Shown here: positions 17,902 through 26,273 of the stretch, piece by piece
Position numbering within the stretch: the first letter of the stretch is position 1
Layout: each line of letters opens with the position of its first letter
NCBI GenBank assembly: GCA_934546935.1
Contig: CAKTEH010000004.1
Coordinates: 62,001-126,000 of the forward strand
Direction: 5' to 3'
DNA from: an uncultured Eubacteriales bacterium
GTDB taxonomy: Bacteria; Bacillota; Clostridia; Oscillospirales; QAMX01
DNA: 64,000 nt
Position numbers and translations under genes: made by a program
The notes under the pieces: model-generated
Told to the model about the DNA's origin: nothing
Seen by the model: the letters and a program-made list of their open reading frames with translations, nothing else
Database searches by the model: none

Positions 17902-19050
17902 ATGAATCAGAACCTTGACTCCCTGCGTCAGAAAATTGACGAGCAGGATCAGCTCCTTTTGAAGGCTTTTCAGGACCGCATGGCGATTTCCCTTCAGATT
18001 GCGGATTATAAAACGAAAAATAATCTTCCGGTTTATGCTCCAGAGCGGGAACGCGCGCTGCTTGATAAGTTGACACGCCAGGCAGATCCGGAACTTCGCA
18101 GCTATGTGCGCGCCTTTTTTCTGGATATTATGCAGCTGAGCAAATCTGCGCAGTACCGTGCAAATGAAGAAGATAAGTACTCGCGGATTTTACAGTCTGC
18201 ATTGGAAAACTCTCCTAAAATGCTGGAACCGGGGCAGATGGTAGCTTGTCAGGGCGTTGAAGGCGCTTATTCCCAGCAGGCCGTGGAAACAATGTTTGAT
18301 TTCCCCAACATTCTGTATTTTTCTACCTTTGAGGGTGTTTTCCGCGCGATTGATTCCGGGTTGTGCCGCTATGGCGTACTGCCGATTGAAAACAGTACTG
18401 CGGGCTCGGTCGGCGCGGTTTATGATCTGATGCTGAAATATAACTTTTCCATTGTCAAAAGCTGCCGGGTTAAGGTTGACCATTGCCTTTTGGCGTCGGA
18501 AGGCGTCCGGCTTGAAGATGTGCGTGAAATTTTCTCACACGAACAGGCGATTAATCAATGCGGCGAGTTTCTCTCCACGCTTGGAAAAAATGTGCAGATT
18601 ACGGCGGTGCGCAATACGGCGGAAGCTGCAAAAATGGTTGCTTCCGGCGTCCGGCGCGATGTTGCCGCGATTTCTTCCCACTCCTGCGCGGAGCTCTATG
18701 GGCTCGATGTGCTTCGGGAGGATATCCAGTCCAGCGGCAACAACCATACCCGCTTCATCTGCATTTCCAAAAATCTCGAAATACTTCCCGGCGCTGACCG
18801 TACCAGCCTTATGCTGACGTTGCCGCACCGTCCTGGCGCGCTGTTTTCTGTTATGTCCAAGATTAATGCATATGGCATCAACCTTGAGAAGCTGGAAAGC
18901 CGTCCCCTGCCAAACCGGGACTTCGAATTTATGTTCTACTTTGATCTGCGTACGCCGGTATATTCAGAGGATCTGGGCGGGCTGTTGTCCCATCTGGAGA
19001 AAACCTGTGAAAGCTTCCGCTATCTTGGAAGTTATCTGGAATGCGTATGA
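17902..19050 (+). CDS. pheA: Bifunctional chorismate mutase / prephenate dehydratase (P-protein)
   Basis: Converts chorismate to prephenate and on to phenylpyruvate. An AroQ-type mutase covers about residues 1-85 (LRQKIDEQDQLLLKAFQDR). The dehydratase domain covers about 110-285, with GVEGAYSQQA and the PIENSTAGSVG loop. A C-terminal ACT domain follows, with RPGALFSVM and the conserved ESRP motif for Phe binding, which indicates feedback inhibition. 382 residues. The ATG at 17902 follows AAAGGTGG; an in-frame GTG at 17890 is less likely. The only recognisable mutase in the window, so it probably serves both the Phe and the Tyr branch. Confidence 0.95.
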   Translation: MNQNLDSLRQKIDEQDQLLLKAFQDRMAISLQIADYKTKNNLPVYAPERERALLDKLTRQADPELRSYVRAFFLDIMQLSKSAQYRANEEDKYSRILQSALENSPKMLEPGQMVACQGVEGAYSQQAVETMFDFPNILYFSTFEGVFRAIDSGLCRYGVLPIENSTAGSVGAVYDLMLKYNFSIVKSCRVKVDHCLLASEGVRLEDVREIFSHEQAINQCGEFLSTLGKNVQITAVRNTAEAAKMVASGVRRDVAAISSHSCAELYGLDVLREDIQSSGNNHTRFICISKNLEILPGADRTSLMLTLPHRPGALFSVMSKINAYGINLEKLESRPLPNRDFEFMFYFDLRTPVYSEDLGGLLSHLEKTCESFRYLGSYLECV

Positions 19051-20288
19051 AATCATGCGGGCTGTTGGGCCGCAGGCTTTCGCACAGCTTCTCCCCGCGC
19101 ATCCATGCGCAGCTGGGCGACTATGCATACAGGCTTTATGAAATGGAACCAGAGGAAGTCGGCGCATTTATCTGCGATGGGGATTATGCAGCGCTGAACG
19201 TTACGGTGCCGTATAAGGAGACGGTGATTCCGTTTTTGGATGTGCTTACGCCGCAGGCGCGCAAAATCGGTGCGGTAAATACTATCATCCGCCGGGATGG
19301 AAAGCTTGTCGGCGACAATACGGATTATTATGGCTTCTCCCAGATGCTTGTGCGTGCGCAGGCCCGGGCTAAAGGGGAGAAAGCGCTGATACTCGGTTCT
19401 GGAGGCGCATCGAAAACGGTGCATGCAGTCTTGTCCGATCTCGGCGCTGCGCAAATTGTCACGATCAGCCGCCATGGCGCGGATAACTATGAGAATATTG
19501 CCCGGCACTACGATGCAGGCCTGTTGATTAATGCAACGCCTGTGGGCATGTTTCCGGAAAACTATGCGGCCCCTTTGAGCCTTTCCGGTTTTGAACGCTG
19601 CGCGTGTGTGTTGGATTTGATTTATAATCCGGCAAAAACCCGCCTGTTACTGGATGCGCAGCAGAGGGGTATGCGTACACAGAACGGGCTTTGGATGCTT
19701 GTGGCCCAGGCTAAGCGTGCAGCTGAGCTGTTTATGCAGTGTGAAATTCCCGATGTAAAAATCGCGGAAATCTATCATACCTTATCTCTGGAAAGCCGGA
19801 ATATTGTACTGATTGGGATGCCGGGTTCTGGAAAAAGCACAGCAGGTGCGCTGCTTGCTGAGCGTATGGGACGAAAACTTTACAGCCTGGATGCGGAAAT
19901 TGAAACGTCGGCGGGAATGCCGGTTCCGGAAATTTTTGCCCGGCATGGCGAGGATTACTTCCGCACGCTGGAGACGCAGATGTTGCGTAAAGCTGCAAAA
20001 ACGCCGGGGATTGTCCTCGACTGCGGCGGCGGCGTAATAACCCGGCCGGAAAATGACGAGGCGCTGCGCCAAAACGGCTTTATTGTATTTTTAAACCGGG
20101 GCTGGCGCGGGCTTCCGACTTCCGGCCGTCCGCTAAGCCAAAAAAACTCGCTTGCCACGCTTTATGCCGAGCGTCTTCCGCGCTATCGTGCGCTGTGCGA
20201 TGTGGAGATCGATTCCACGGCCTTGCAGCCGCAACAGACTGTTGAAAGAATATTGGAGGCATTTGCGGATGAAAATTCTTGTACTTAA
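19047..20288 (+). CDS. aroE/aroK: Fused shikimate dehydrogenase and shikimate kinase
   Basis: Two consecutive pathway enzymes on one chain of 413 residues. Residues about 1-250 are the dehydrogenase: SHSFSPRIHAQLG for substrate, NVTVPYKE with the catalytic lysine, NTDYYGF with the aspartate, and the NADP loop GSGGASKTVHAVL. Residues about 253-413 are the kinase: Walker A GMPGSGKST, DAEIE, DCGGGVITRPEN and the lid region RPLSQ. There is almost no linker. The ATG at 19047 overlaps the pheA stop (ATGA); an ATG two codons upstream is also possible. Confidence 0.92.
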   Translation: MKSCGLLGRRLSHSFSPRIHAQLGDYAYRLYEMEPEEVGAFICDGDYAALNVTVPYKETVIPFLDVLTPQARKIGAVNTIIRRDGKLVGDNTDYYGFSQMLVRAQARAKGEKALILGSGGASKTVHAVLSDLGAAQIVTISRHGADNYENIARHYDAGLLINATPVGMFPENYAAPLSLSGFERCACVLDLIYNPAKTRLLLDAQQRGMRTQNGLWMLVAQAKRAAELFMQCEIPDVKIAEIYHTLSLESRNIVLIGMPGSGKSTAGALLAERMGRKLYSLDAEIETSAGMPVPEIFARHGEDYFRTLETQMLRKAAKTPGIVLDCGGGVITRPENDEALRQNGFIVFLNRGWRGLPTSGRPLSQKNSLATLYAERLPRYRALCDVEIDSTALQPQQTVERILEAFADENSCT

Positions 20289-20706
20289 CGGACCTAATCT
20301 GAATATGCTGGGGATCCGGGAACCTGATATCTATGGCAGACGCACCTACGCCGACCTGGAGGCCTATATTCATGAATCTGCCAGGGCGCTTGGCGTCGAA
20401 ACAGAAATTTTCCAGTCCAATTATGAAGGTGAACTGGTAACCCGTATCCAGCAGGCTTATGGAAAGTTTGACGGCATTGTAATCAATGCCGCTGCCTATA
20501 CCCATACCAGCGTTGCAATTTTGGATGCACTGAAAGCAGTTGGGCTGCCCACGGTGGAGGTGCACCTGTCTGATATCCATCAGCGTGAAAGCTTCCGTCA
20601 TTTGTCCTATGTATCTATGGTTGCACAGGAAATGGTCTGCGGGCTTGGATTTGAGGGATACCGGAAGGCGCTGCGCCTGCTTTGCCAAATGGATAAGAAC
20701 AGATAA
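20269..20706 (+). CDS. aroQ: 3-dehydroquinate dehydratase, type II
   Basis: Third shikimate-pathway step in the small dodecameric form. NGPNLNMLGIREPDIYG at residues 7-23 carries the catalytic tyrosine. SNYEGELV, NAAAYTHTSVA and EVHLSDIHQRESFR follow. 145 residues is normal. It overlaps the 3' end of aroE/K by 20 bases and is the last gene before the operon terminator. With it the set from DAHP synthase to chorismate is complete. Confidence 0.95.
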   Translation: MKILVLNGPNLNMLGIREPDIYGRRTYADLEAYIHESARALGVETEIFQSNYEGELVTRIQQAYGKFDGIVINAAAYTHTSVAILDALKAVGLPTVEVHLSDIHQRESFRHLSYVSMVAQEMVCGLGFEGYRKALRLLCQMDKNR

Positions 20707-20711
20707 GTCTA

Positions 20712-20742
20712 CCCCCTGCGCAGTTTCAGCAGGGGGATTTTT
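20712..20742 (+). terminator. Terminator of the aromatic operon
   Basis: CCCCCTGC (20712-20719) pairs with GCAGGGGG (20729-20736), followed by ATTTTTC. It begins 5 bases after the aroQ stop. Confidence 0.85.
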
Positions 20743-20783
20743 CAACGTTTGCTGGCTGCTGTACATAAAACGATGTACAGGCA

Positions 20784-20812
20784 TAGACTTCTGTAGTTTT
20801 TTATGCTAGAAT
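20784..20812 (+). promoter_or_regulatory. Putative promoter of the phosphoesterase-racemase pair
   Basis: TAGACT (20784-20789), a 17-base spacer and TAGAAT (20807-20812), 37 bases upstream of the next ATG and downstream of the aro terminator. Confidence 0.45.
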
Positions 20813-20848
20813 TATAAAGTCTGAATTTATTATGGGGAGTAAGGTCAT

Positions 20849-21784
20849 ATGTATCAGTTTTTATATGAGCAATCCCTTTTGCGCGCCCAGCATAAGGTTT
20901 GGATTCTTTCAGACCTGCAGCAGGCGGAGCCGGAGAATACGCGCCGCTGCCTGGAGACGGGGATCTCAGATTTTGAGCTGCTTGGCCGTCCTGCCGAACA
21001 GATCTGGTATCTGGGTGATGCGGTTGAAGGGGAGGACGCCGCCCGGCTGCGCGCAATGTGCGCGCTGCAGGAAGAAGCTTTTTCCGCATTGGAGATTCCT
21101 TTATGTTACGCAACCGGAAACCACGACTATGATTATGCACGCACGCATTGGGACACGTCCCCCTGGATGCCGTTTTATGAGATGGTACGGGACCATCCCG
21201 GTTGGCACACGGCCGCGCATTGCGAGGATTTTTATTTCCGTACGACGCTTGGACCGTATCCGGTATATTTTCTCTGCGATCATATCGGCCGCGACAACGC
21301 TTGGCTTGTCACACACAGCCGCGTTATCTATGGGCAGGAAAATTATCCGCATACCCCAGCCGGCGCGGCTTCGCTGCGTGCCCGGATCGCTGGGGAGGCC
21401 GCGCCAGTGATTACGGCGTCACATTATGGTTTCAGCGGCTGTAACCGGGACCATATGCTTATGGATAAGCTCCTTCCGCTGCCGGATAACGTCCGTATCC
21501 ACTTCTATGGTCATTCGCATATTGGCGACTGGCGCTGGGGGCAGGAGAATACCTACCGCCGCATTTGCTGGGTAGATTGGCATGATGTGCCGCAAATTGA
21601 CGTATCAAGCTTTGAAAATATCCGCGGTGCGGTTTGCCGCAGTGTGTTCCTGCATATTTATGGAGACGGTACGATGGGCGTTTTTTTCCGAAACCATGAT
21701 GCGCACTGTTTTACAGAGGCCTATTTCCCTGCAGCAGACAATGGCCCGCAGGGTTGGGACCGTTACCGGGGGCTGTGGAAATGA
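20849..21784 (+). CDS. Calcineurin-like metallophosphoesterase
   Basis: A 311-residue hydrolase with the two-metal motif set: ILSDLQQ (a variant of DxH in which Gln replaces His), YLGDAVEG, ATGNHDYDY and GHSHIGD near the end. No signal peptide, so it is probably cytoplasmic. The variation at the first metal motif is worth noting. Substrate unknown. Its stop overlaps the start of the racemase-like gene (ATGA at 21781), so the two are expressed together, in their own transcription unit between the aro operon and the ABC importer. Confidence 0.8.
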   Translation: MYQFLYEQSLLRAQHKVWILSDLQQAEPENTRRCLETGISDFELLGRPAEQIWYLGDAVEGEDAARLRAMCALQEEAFSALEIPLCYATGNHDYDYARTHWDTSPWMPFYEMVRDHPGWHTAAHCEDFYFRTTLGPYPVYFLCDHIGRDNAWLVTHSRVIYGQENYPHTPAGAASLRARIAGEAAPVITASHYGFSGCNRDHMLMDKLLPLPDNVRIHFYGHSHIGDWRWGQENTYRRICWVDWHDVPQIDVSSFENIRGAVCRSVFLHIYGDGTMGVFFRNHDAHCFTEAYFPAADNGPQGWDRYRGLWK

Positions 21785-22599
21785 AAATATCGCTTGTGCG
21801 TGCCGACCCGGCAGGCAATATTACCGCGTTGATTACAACGCCGGTCGCCCCAGAGGATTATGCTGCCGTGTCCGCATATATTCTGCAGCAGGGCGTAGTA
21901 CAGGCGCAGCAGGTCGGTTTCCTGACGGAATCCAGTTCCGGCGGCGCGGTACGCTTGGAAATGATGGGCGGTGAATTTTGCGGAAATGCGTTGCGCAGTG
22001 TCGGAATATATTGGGCGAAGGCGCAAGGTATGCGGGGGACGCGCAACATTGAGGTGGAAATCAGCGGTACGCAATGGCCGCTGACGGTTACTGTGGAGCC
22101 GGAAACCGGTTTTTCCAGCGCGCAGATGCCGCTTCCCCGCATTTTGGAGGAGCATGTATTTTATGGGCAGCGCTATGTGCCGGTTGTACTGGAGGGGATT
22201 GTGCACTTAATTTGCGATATACCCGCGAAGGAAGCGCAGGCGCTGCAGCGTACTATGCTTGAAGCCTGCGAACGCTTCCGGCAGGACGCCTGCGGGGTGA
22301 TGTTTTTTGATGCGGAGAACATGTTCATGACCCCGGTTGTCTATGTGGCAAAGACGAGCAGCATAGTCTACGAAGGCAGCTGTGCATCGGGTACGACTGC
22401 GCTTGCAGCGGTTCTGGCCCACCGGGCGGGAGACGGATTACACAGCTATTCCATCCGCCAGCCAAGTGGGATGATATGTGCGCTTGTGCGAAAAAGCGGC
22501 GGACAGATTAAAGAGATTTCTATTGGCGGGACGGTCTATCTTTCGGATGAACTTGAAATTGAGATCCCCGTTCCAGGAAGCCGTATATCTGTGCAGTAA
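21781..22599 (+). CDS. DapF-fold amino-acid racemase, CntK-like (possible histidine racemase)
   Basis: 272 residues with both catalytic cysteines of the cofactor-independent DapF fold: Cys67 in MGGEFCGNALR and Cys201 in YEGSCASGTTAL. The N-terminal DPAGNITALI, the CGVMFFD segment and RQPSGMI resemble the staphylopine enzyme CntK (histidine racemase) as I remember that sequence, more than true diaminopimelate epimerase, which has GNGxR around the first cysteine. No nicotianamine-synthase-like or opine-dehydrogenase gene is nearby, so a metallophore role is not supported here. A diaminopimelate, lysine or histidine substrate remains open. Coupled to the preceding phosphoesterase. Confidence 0.75.
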   Translation: MKISLVRADPAGNITALITTPVAPEDYAAVSAYILQQGVVQAQQVGFLTESSSGGAVRLEMMGGEFCGNALRSVGIYWAKAQGMRGTRNIEVEISGTQWPLTVTVEPETGFSSAQMPLPRILEEHVFYGQRYVPVVLEGIVHLICDIPAKEAQALQRTMLEACERFRQDACGVMFFDAENMFMTPVVYVAKTSSIVYEGSCASGTTALAAVLAHRAGDGLHSYSIRQPSGMICALVRKSGGQIKEISIGGTVYLSDELEIEIPVPGSRISVQ

Positions 22600-23107
22600 A
22601 CTGCAATGCATTTTTAAAAGGGCGGCCATTATGCCAAGGGATACCGCGTTCAGGACGCCGAACCAGTTTGATTTCCGTGAGTTTGCCGTATCCTGCATGA
22701 GGACGGCGTATTTGCATACAGGATGAACCTGCTGTGTAGTATTGCTTCTCCTGACGGATGGGCGATTGCGCAGACAACTGTGGAATATGCAATCGTGCGG
22801 CAATTACGGGGAAACTTGAGATTGATGCGGGGATCTCTGGTCTCCTGTGGATGAACCTGAGCTTTTATGGAAAGCGTTCCGGCAGGATATGCATAGGATT
22901 TTCCTGTATTTGCCGGCTGCTATTTCAAAAGCATACTGCGCACCGAGGCTGTGAGCTGGAGGATAAGCAAACTGAATGGATCCGGGCAGATGTTTTAAGA
23001 AGATCCGGCCCTCCTTTTATTTGGGCTTTATCGGCGAAAAAATCCGGAATCTGCCCACAGAATTGGCAATGGTTTTGCAGTTGGATGGATCAATAAACTT
23101 ATACAGA
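22600..23107 (+). other. Non-coding stretch, possibly a decayed gene
   Basis: About 500 bases without an intact gene. The plus strand gives protein-like pieces that jump between frames: one from ATG 22631 (MPRDTAFRTPNQF...), one around 22725-22853 containing ASPDGWAIAQTTVEYAI, and one around 22850-22950 containing ELLWKAFRQDMHRIFLYLP. Frequent frame changes in a row suggest a pseudogene, but I recognise no family. Confidence 0.25.
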
Positions 23108-23151
23108 AAACGGCCTTTGCTGGAGATGCTTATCCCCAGTAAAGGCCGTTT
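23108..23151 (-). terminator. Terminator of the amino-acid ABC importer
   Basis: AAACGGCCTTT (23108-23118) pairs with AAAGGCCGTTT (23141-23151), with additional CTGG/CCAG pairing inside. On the minus strand the stem ends GTTTTC. It starts 20 bases past the stop of the ATPase gene. Confidence 0.75.
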
Positions 23152-23171
23152 GTTACGTATTTCAGGTGATT

Positions 23172-23936
23172 TTAACGGGTGTTGTACATATCCAGGAATT
23201 GGCGTGTACGCGCTTTTTGCGGGTTGGCGATAACCTCTCCCGGCGCACCCTGCTCAATGATAACACCGCCGTCCATAAAGACGACACGGTCGGAAACGGC
23301 AGCGGCAAACTGCATTTCATGCGTTACGATGACCATGGTCATATGCTCTTCTGCAAGCTGACGAATTACTTTGAGCACTTCAATTGTCAGTTCCGGATCA
23401 AGTGCGGAGGTGGGTTCGTCGAAAAACAGGATTTCCGGATTCATGGCCAGGGCGCGGACGATAGAGACACGCTGCTGCTGGCCGCCGGAAAGCTGGTAGG
23501 GGTAAGCGTCAGCTTTATCTGCAAGCCCCATTTTTTCCAGCAGTTCCATTGCTTCTTTGCGGACTGCTGCTTTTTCACGTCCTTGCACGATAACCGGCGC
23601 GTCCATAATATTTTTTAAAACGGAATAGTGCGGGAAAAGATTGAAATTCTGAAAGACAAGGCCAAAATATCCGCGGATTTTCTTCATTTCTTCATGCGTG
23701 CAATAGCGTACGGCGCCTGTCTCATCCTCCTGTGCCGCAGCTTGTCCCATATAGGAGATAGAACCGCTGTCAATCGTCTCCAGAAATGCCGCACAGCGCA
23801 GCAGCGTAGATTTCCCGGAACCTGAAGGCCCAATAATCGAAACGACTTCACCGCGCGCAACGGATAGGGAAATGTCCCGGATTACGGACAGCTCGCCAAA
23901 GGATTTGCCAATATTCTTCATTTCCAGCAGATTCAT
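23172..23936 (-). CDS. Amino-acid ABC transporter, ATP-binding protein
   Basis: Cytoplasmic ATPase of a polar amino-acid importer (GlnQ/HisP type). Walker A GPSGSGKST is near residue 36, the Q-loop is in FQNFNLFPH, the signature LSGGQQQRV, Walker B EILFFDEPTSALDP, and the switch histidine in VTHEMQFA. 254 residues from the ATG at 23936, which has a GGAG-type site; the frame is open upstream into the permease gene without a ribosome site. Third gene of the importer operon, 13 bases after the permease stop. Confidence 0.94.
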   Translation of the reverse strand: MNLLEMKNIGKSFGELSVIRDISLSVARGEVVSIIGPSGSGKSTLLRCAAFLETIDSGSISYMGQAAAQEDETGAVRYCTHEEMKKIRGYFGLVFQNFNLFPHYSVLKNIMDAPVIVQGREKAAVRKEAMELLEKMGLADKADAYPYQLSGGQQQRVSIVRALAMNPEILFFDEPTSALDPELTIEVLKVIRQLAEEHMTMVIVTHEMQFAAAVSDRVVFMDGGVIIEQGAPGEVIANPQKARTRQFLDMYNTR

Positions 23937-23949
23937 GTTTTTCTCTCCT

Positions 23950-24597
23950 TCAGCGGTAATAGGACATACTTTTCTCAATACGTTCCATTGTAAAGGCAAC
24001 TGCATAGTTCATAATATAGTAAAACACGCCTGCGATCAGAAACGGCATGAAGGAAGTCTGCGAGGTAGATATCTGCTTGGCAATGGAAAATACTTCCTGA
24101 TAAGCAAGCGAAAAGGCCAGGGAAGTATCCTTGACCAGCGTTATGACTTCGTTGGTAACGGCAGGAAGAATACGCTTAATAACCTGGGGAAGGATAATCC
24201 GGAAAAAAGTTTGAGTTTTTGTATAACCAAGAACCTTTGCTGCTTCATATTGTCCCTGCGGCATCGACTCGATTCCTGCGCGGAAGATCTCGCCAAAATA
24301 GGCGGCATAGTTAAAAGCAAATCCAAGGAGAATCGCCGTAAAACGGTAGCCGCGTATCGGGATTTTAAACAGATAAAAAGGTCCGAAGTACCAGACAAGC
24401 AGCTGCAGCATCAGCGGCGTGCCACGCATGATGGAGATGTAAACTTTGACGATGTTGCGGAGAATGGGATTTTTTGACATCCGGCCGAAGGAAACAAGAA
24501 AACCGAGCGGTAGGGAAAACAGTATTGTCAAAAAGAAAATTGCACAGGTTTTCAGCATTCCCGAGGACATCGTCTCGAGCATCGTTAAAAAAGACAT
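23950..24597 (-). CDS. Amino-acid ABC transporter, permease
   Basis: 215 residues with several hydrophobic helices and the HisM/GlnP-type permease loop EIFRAGIESMPQGQYEAAKVLGYT, which contacts the ATPase. The N-terminal TCAIFFLTILFSLPLGF is a first membrane helix. The ATG at 24597 follows GGAGG. Only one permease gene is present, so it probably works as a homodimer. A 14-bp hairpin separates it from the binding-protein gene upstream. Confidence 0.93.
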   Translation of the reverse strand: MSFLTMLETMSSGMLKTCAIFFLTILFSLPLGFLVSFGRMSKNPILRNIVKVYISIMRGTPLMLQLLVWYFGPFYLFKIPIRGYRFTAILLGFAFNYAAYFGEIFRAGIESMPQGQYEAAKVLGYTKTQTFFRIILPQVIKRILPAVTNEVITLVKDTSLAFSLAYQEVFSIAKQISTSQTSFMPFLIAGVFYYIMNYAVAFTMERIEKSMSYYR

Positions 24598-24609
24598 GGA
24601 AACCTCCAA

Positions 24610-24644
24610 CAACAGGCTTAGGAACCGAGGTCCTAAGCCTGTTG
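24610..24644 (-). repeat. Strong intercistronic hairpin between binding protein and permease
   Basis: CAACAGGCTTAGGA (24610-24623) and TCCTAAGCCTGTTG (24631-24644) form a perfect 14-bp stem with a 7-base loop. No T-run follows on the minus strand; it continues TTGGAGG, the permease ribosome site. It probably protects the 3' end of the binding-protein message, giving more binding protein than permease, or acts as a leaky terminator. Confidence 0.75.
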
Positions 24645-24682
24645 AATGTTGTGATGGATTTGCTTATGGATTGAGCGCGCTG

Positions 24683-25519
24683 TTAGCCGGCGTTTTTACC
24701 GAGGCAAAGGAAATCTGCAATTTCCGGATAGTTTTCTGCAATTTTATCGAAGGTTCCGTTTTCGGAAAGCGCTTCAAGCGCAGCATTGATCTGGTCGCAA
24801 AGCTCCTGATCGTCCAGACGGAAGCCGATTGCATATGTTTCGCTGCCAAGCTCTTCCTCCAGGATTACGAAGCCCTCGCTGTCTTGCATCAGGAATTGCG
24901 CGACAGGCATGTCAATTGCAATGGCGTCAATTGCGCCGGCCTTCAGGTCATTAAAAGCAACTGTATAAGTTTCATACTGTAAAAGCTGGCCGAAGGTTGC
25001 TGCAAGATCCGCAGCGCCTTCCTCATCTTCGAGAAGGGACAGCGCGGATGTGGCAACCTGGACGCCGACGAGTTTTCCGGAAAGGTCGGCAAGCGTTTCA
25101 ATCCCGCTTTCTGCGGCGGTCATAATAACCTGAATATTGTTGGAATAGGGGATAGACCACAGATAATCATCTTCACGGCCTTCAACTGTAAATCCGGACC
25201 AAATGCAGTCACAGGCGCCGGAAGTGAGCTCTGCATCTTTGGAATCCCAGTTGAACGGTACAGATTCATAGTTCCATCCAAGATATTCACATACGGCCTG
25301 GCAAACCTCTACATCAAATCCGCCGATCGTACCGTCGTCCTGCAAATAGGAATAGGGTGGGTAATCAAGATCAAAACCATGTTTAAACGTATAGGCTTCG
25401 CCGTCTGTACTGCCATCAGCGCTGTTGTCTCCCGTATTTCCGGCCGGAGAAGAACAGGCAGTAAACAATGCCATACAGAAGATGGAAATCAGAAGCAGCG
25501 CAAGAATTTTCTTTTTCAT
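24683..25519 (-). CDS. Amino-acid ABC transporter, substrate-binding lipoprotein
   Basis: 278 residues. A signal peptide of about 21 residues ends in a lipobox LFTAC with Cys22 as lipidation site, then a short Ser/Gly/Asp-rich linker. The family 3 solute-binding fold follows: GFDLDYPPYSYLQDDGTIGGFDVEV near the start and DAIAIDMPVAQ later. Ligand cannot be fixed from sequence; a polar amino acid is likely. The ATG at 25519 follows GGAGG. First gene of the importer operon. Confidence 0.93.
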   Translation of the reverse strand: MKKKILALLLISIFCMALFTACSSPAGNTGDNSADGSTDGEAYTFKHGFDLDYPPYSYLQDDGTIGGFDVEVCQAVCEYLGWNYESVPFNWDSKDAELTSGACDCIWSGFTVEGREDDYLWSIPYSNNIQVIMTAAESGIETLADLSGKLVGVQVATSALSLLEDEEGAADLAATFGQLLQYETYTVAFNDLKAGAIDAIAIDMPVAQFLMQDSEGFVILEEELGSETYAIGFRLDDQELCDQINAALEALSENGTFDKIAENYPEIADFLCLGKNAG

Positions 25520-25553
25520 ACAAACCTCCAAAAGTTTTGTGTTTGATGTCTAT

Positions 25554-25581
25554 ATTTTATCATATTAGCAAGATAAAGCAA
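25554..25581 (-). promoter_or_regulatory. Promoter of the amino-acid importer operon
   Basis: On the minus strand TTGCTT (25581-25576), 16-base spacer and an extended -10 TGATAAAAT (box 25559-25554), 35 bases upstream of the lipoprotein start. Confidence 0.55.
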
Positions 25582-25728
25582 CCCCTAAATGCGTTTTTTC
25601 CCGTCGAAAATTTTTTATAAAAAGCGGGGAAATTTGTCATCTTCTCCAAAGTATGCAGCGCAGATTTTGCGGTTTCTCGCAAGGCACCGTTGCCAGGCTG
25701 AGTCTATAAGGCAGCGGTCATAAGGAAA

Positions 25729-25759
25729 AACTGGCTATGCCTACAAGGCATAGCCAGTT
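25729..25759 (-). terminator. Terminator of the TIGR04086-like gene
   Basis: AACTGGCTATGCC (25729-25741) and GGCATAGCCAGTT (25747-25759) form a 13-bp stem with a 5-base loop. The minus strand ends in TTTTTCC. It lies 56 bases after the gene's stop. Confidence 0.8.
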
Positions 25760-25814
25760 ATCCTGCTGTATTTTTTCTTCCTGACATAAATCTGCCGGAT
25801 ACGGTGGAGGCCGC

Positions 25815-26207
25815 TCAGCGTCTGGGCGCGAGAAAAGCTCCGGCAACGGCGCCGCCTGCGCAACATCCCAGTGTCGCCCAAATATTTCCGGAGAAGGCGC
25901 TGCTTGGAAGGAATAGAACGCTCAGCAGTATAAGCAGCAGGAAAAAGACTGCTCCGCCCATAAGCCCGAAGGGAAGCATGTGTTTGCCTGCGCTTTTTGC
26001 GGTCAGTAACCCGGCAAGAAAGGCGCCCGGGATCGCTGTCAAATAGCCGAGCTTTGCCGCGCCCTCCGAAAAAATCCCATTTGCGATCAATACGGAAAGC
26101 ACAAGCGCAAATAAAAGGGAAAGGATCAATCCGACTGCGGCTGCAAGAAGCGAGGAGCATGCAAGCTTCAGAATTTGTGAATTTTGCGTGTCCGTGCGAT
26201 TTTTCAT
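25815..26207 (-). CDS. Small four-helix membrane protein, TIGR04086-like
   Basis: 130 residues, nearly all hydrophobic after a polar N-terminus, with four predicted membrane helices: about 14-43, 51-70, 76-98 and 105-125, glycine- and alanine-rich. It matches the layout of the TIGR04086 family, which in clostridia commonly lies beside yajC; the molecular role is not known. The ATG at 26207 follows GGAGGG. Separated from yajC by 66 bases. Confidence 0.75.
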   Translation of the reverse strand: MKNRTDTQNSQILKLACSSLLAAAVGLILSLLFALVLSVLIANGIFSEGAAKLGYLTAIPGAFLAGLLTAKSAGKHMLPFGLMGGAVFFLLLILLSVLFLPSSAFSGNIWATLGCCAGGAVAGAFLAPRR

Positions 26208-26273
26208 AAAAAAACCCTCCGTTCCTATATTCATTAGAATATATTCTGAAGGGCTTTGAATTAGCACATAGAA

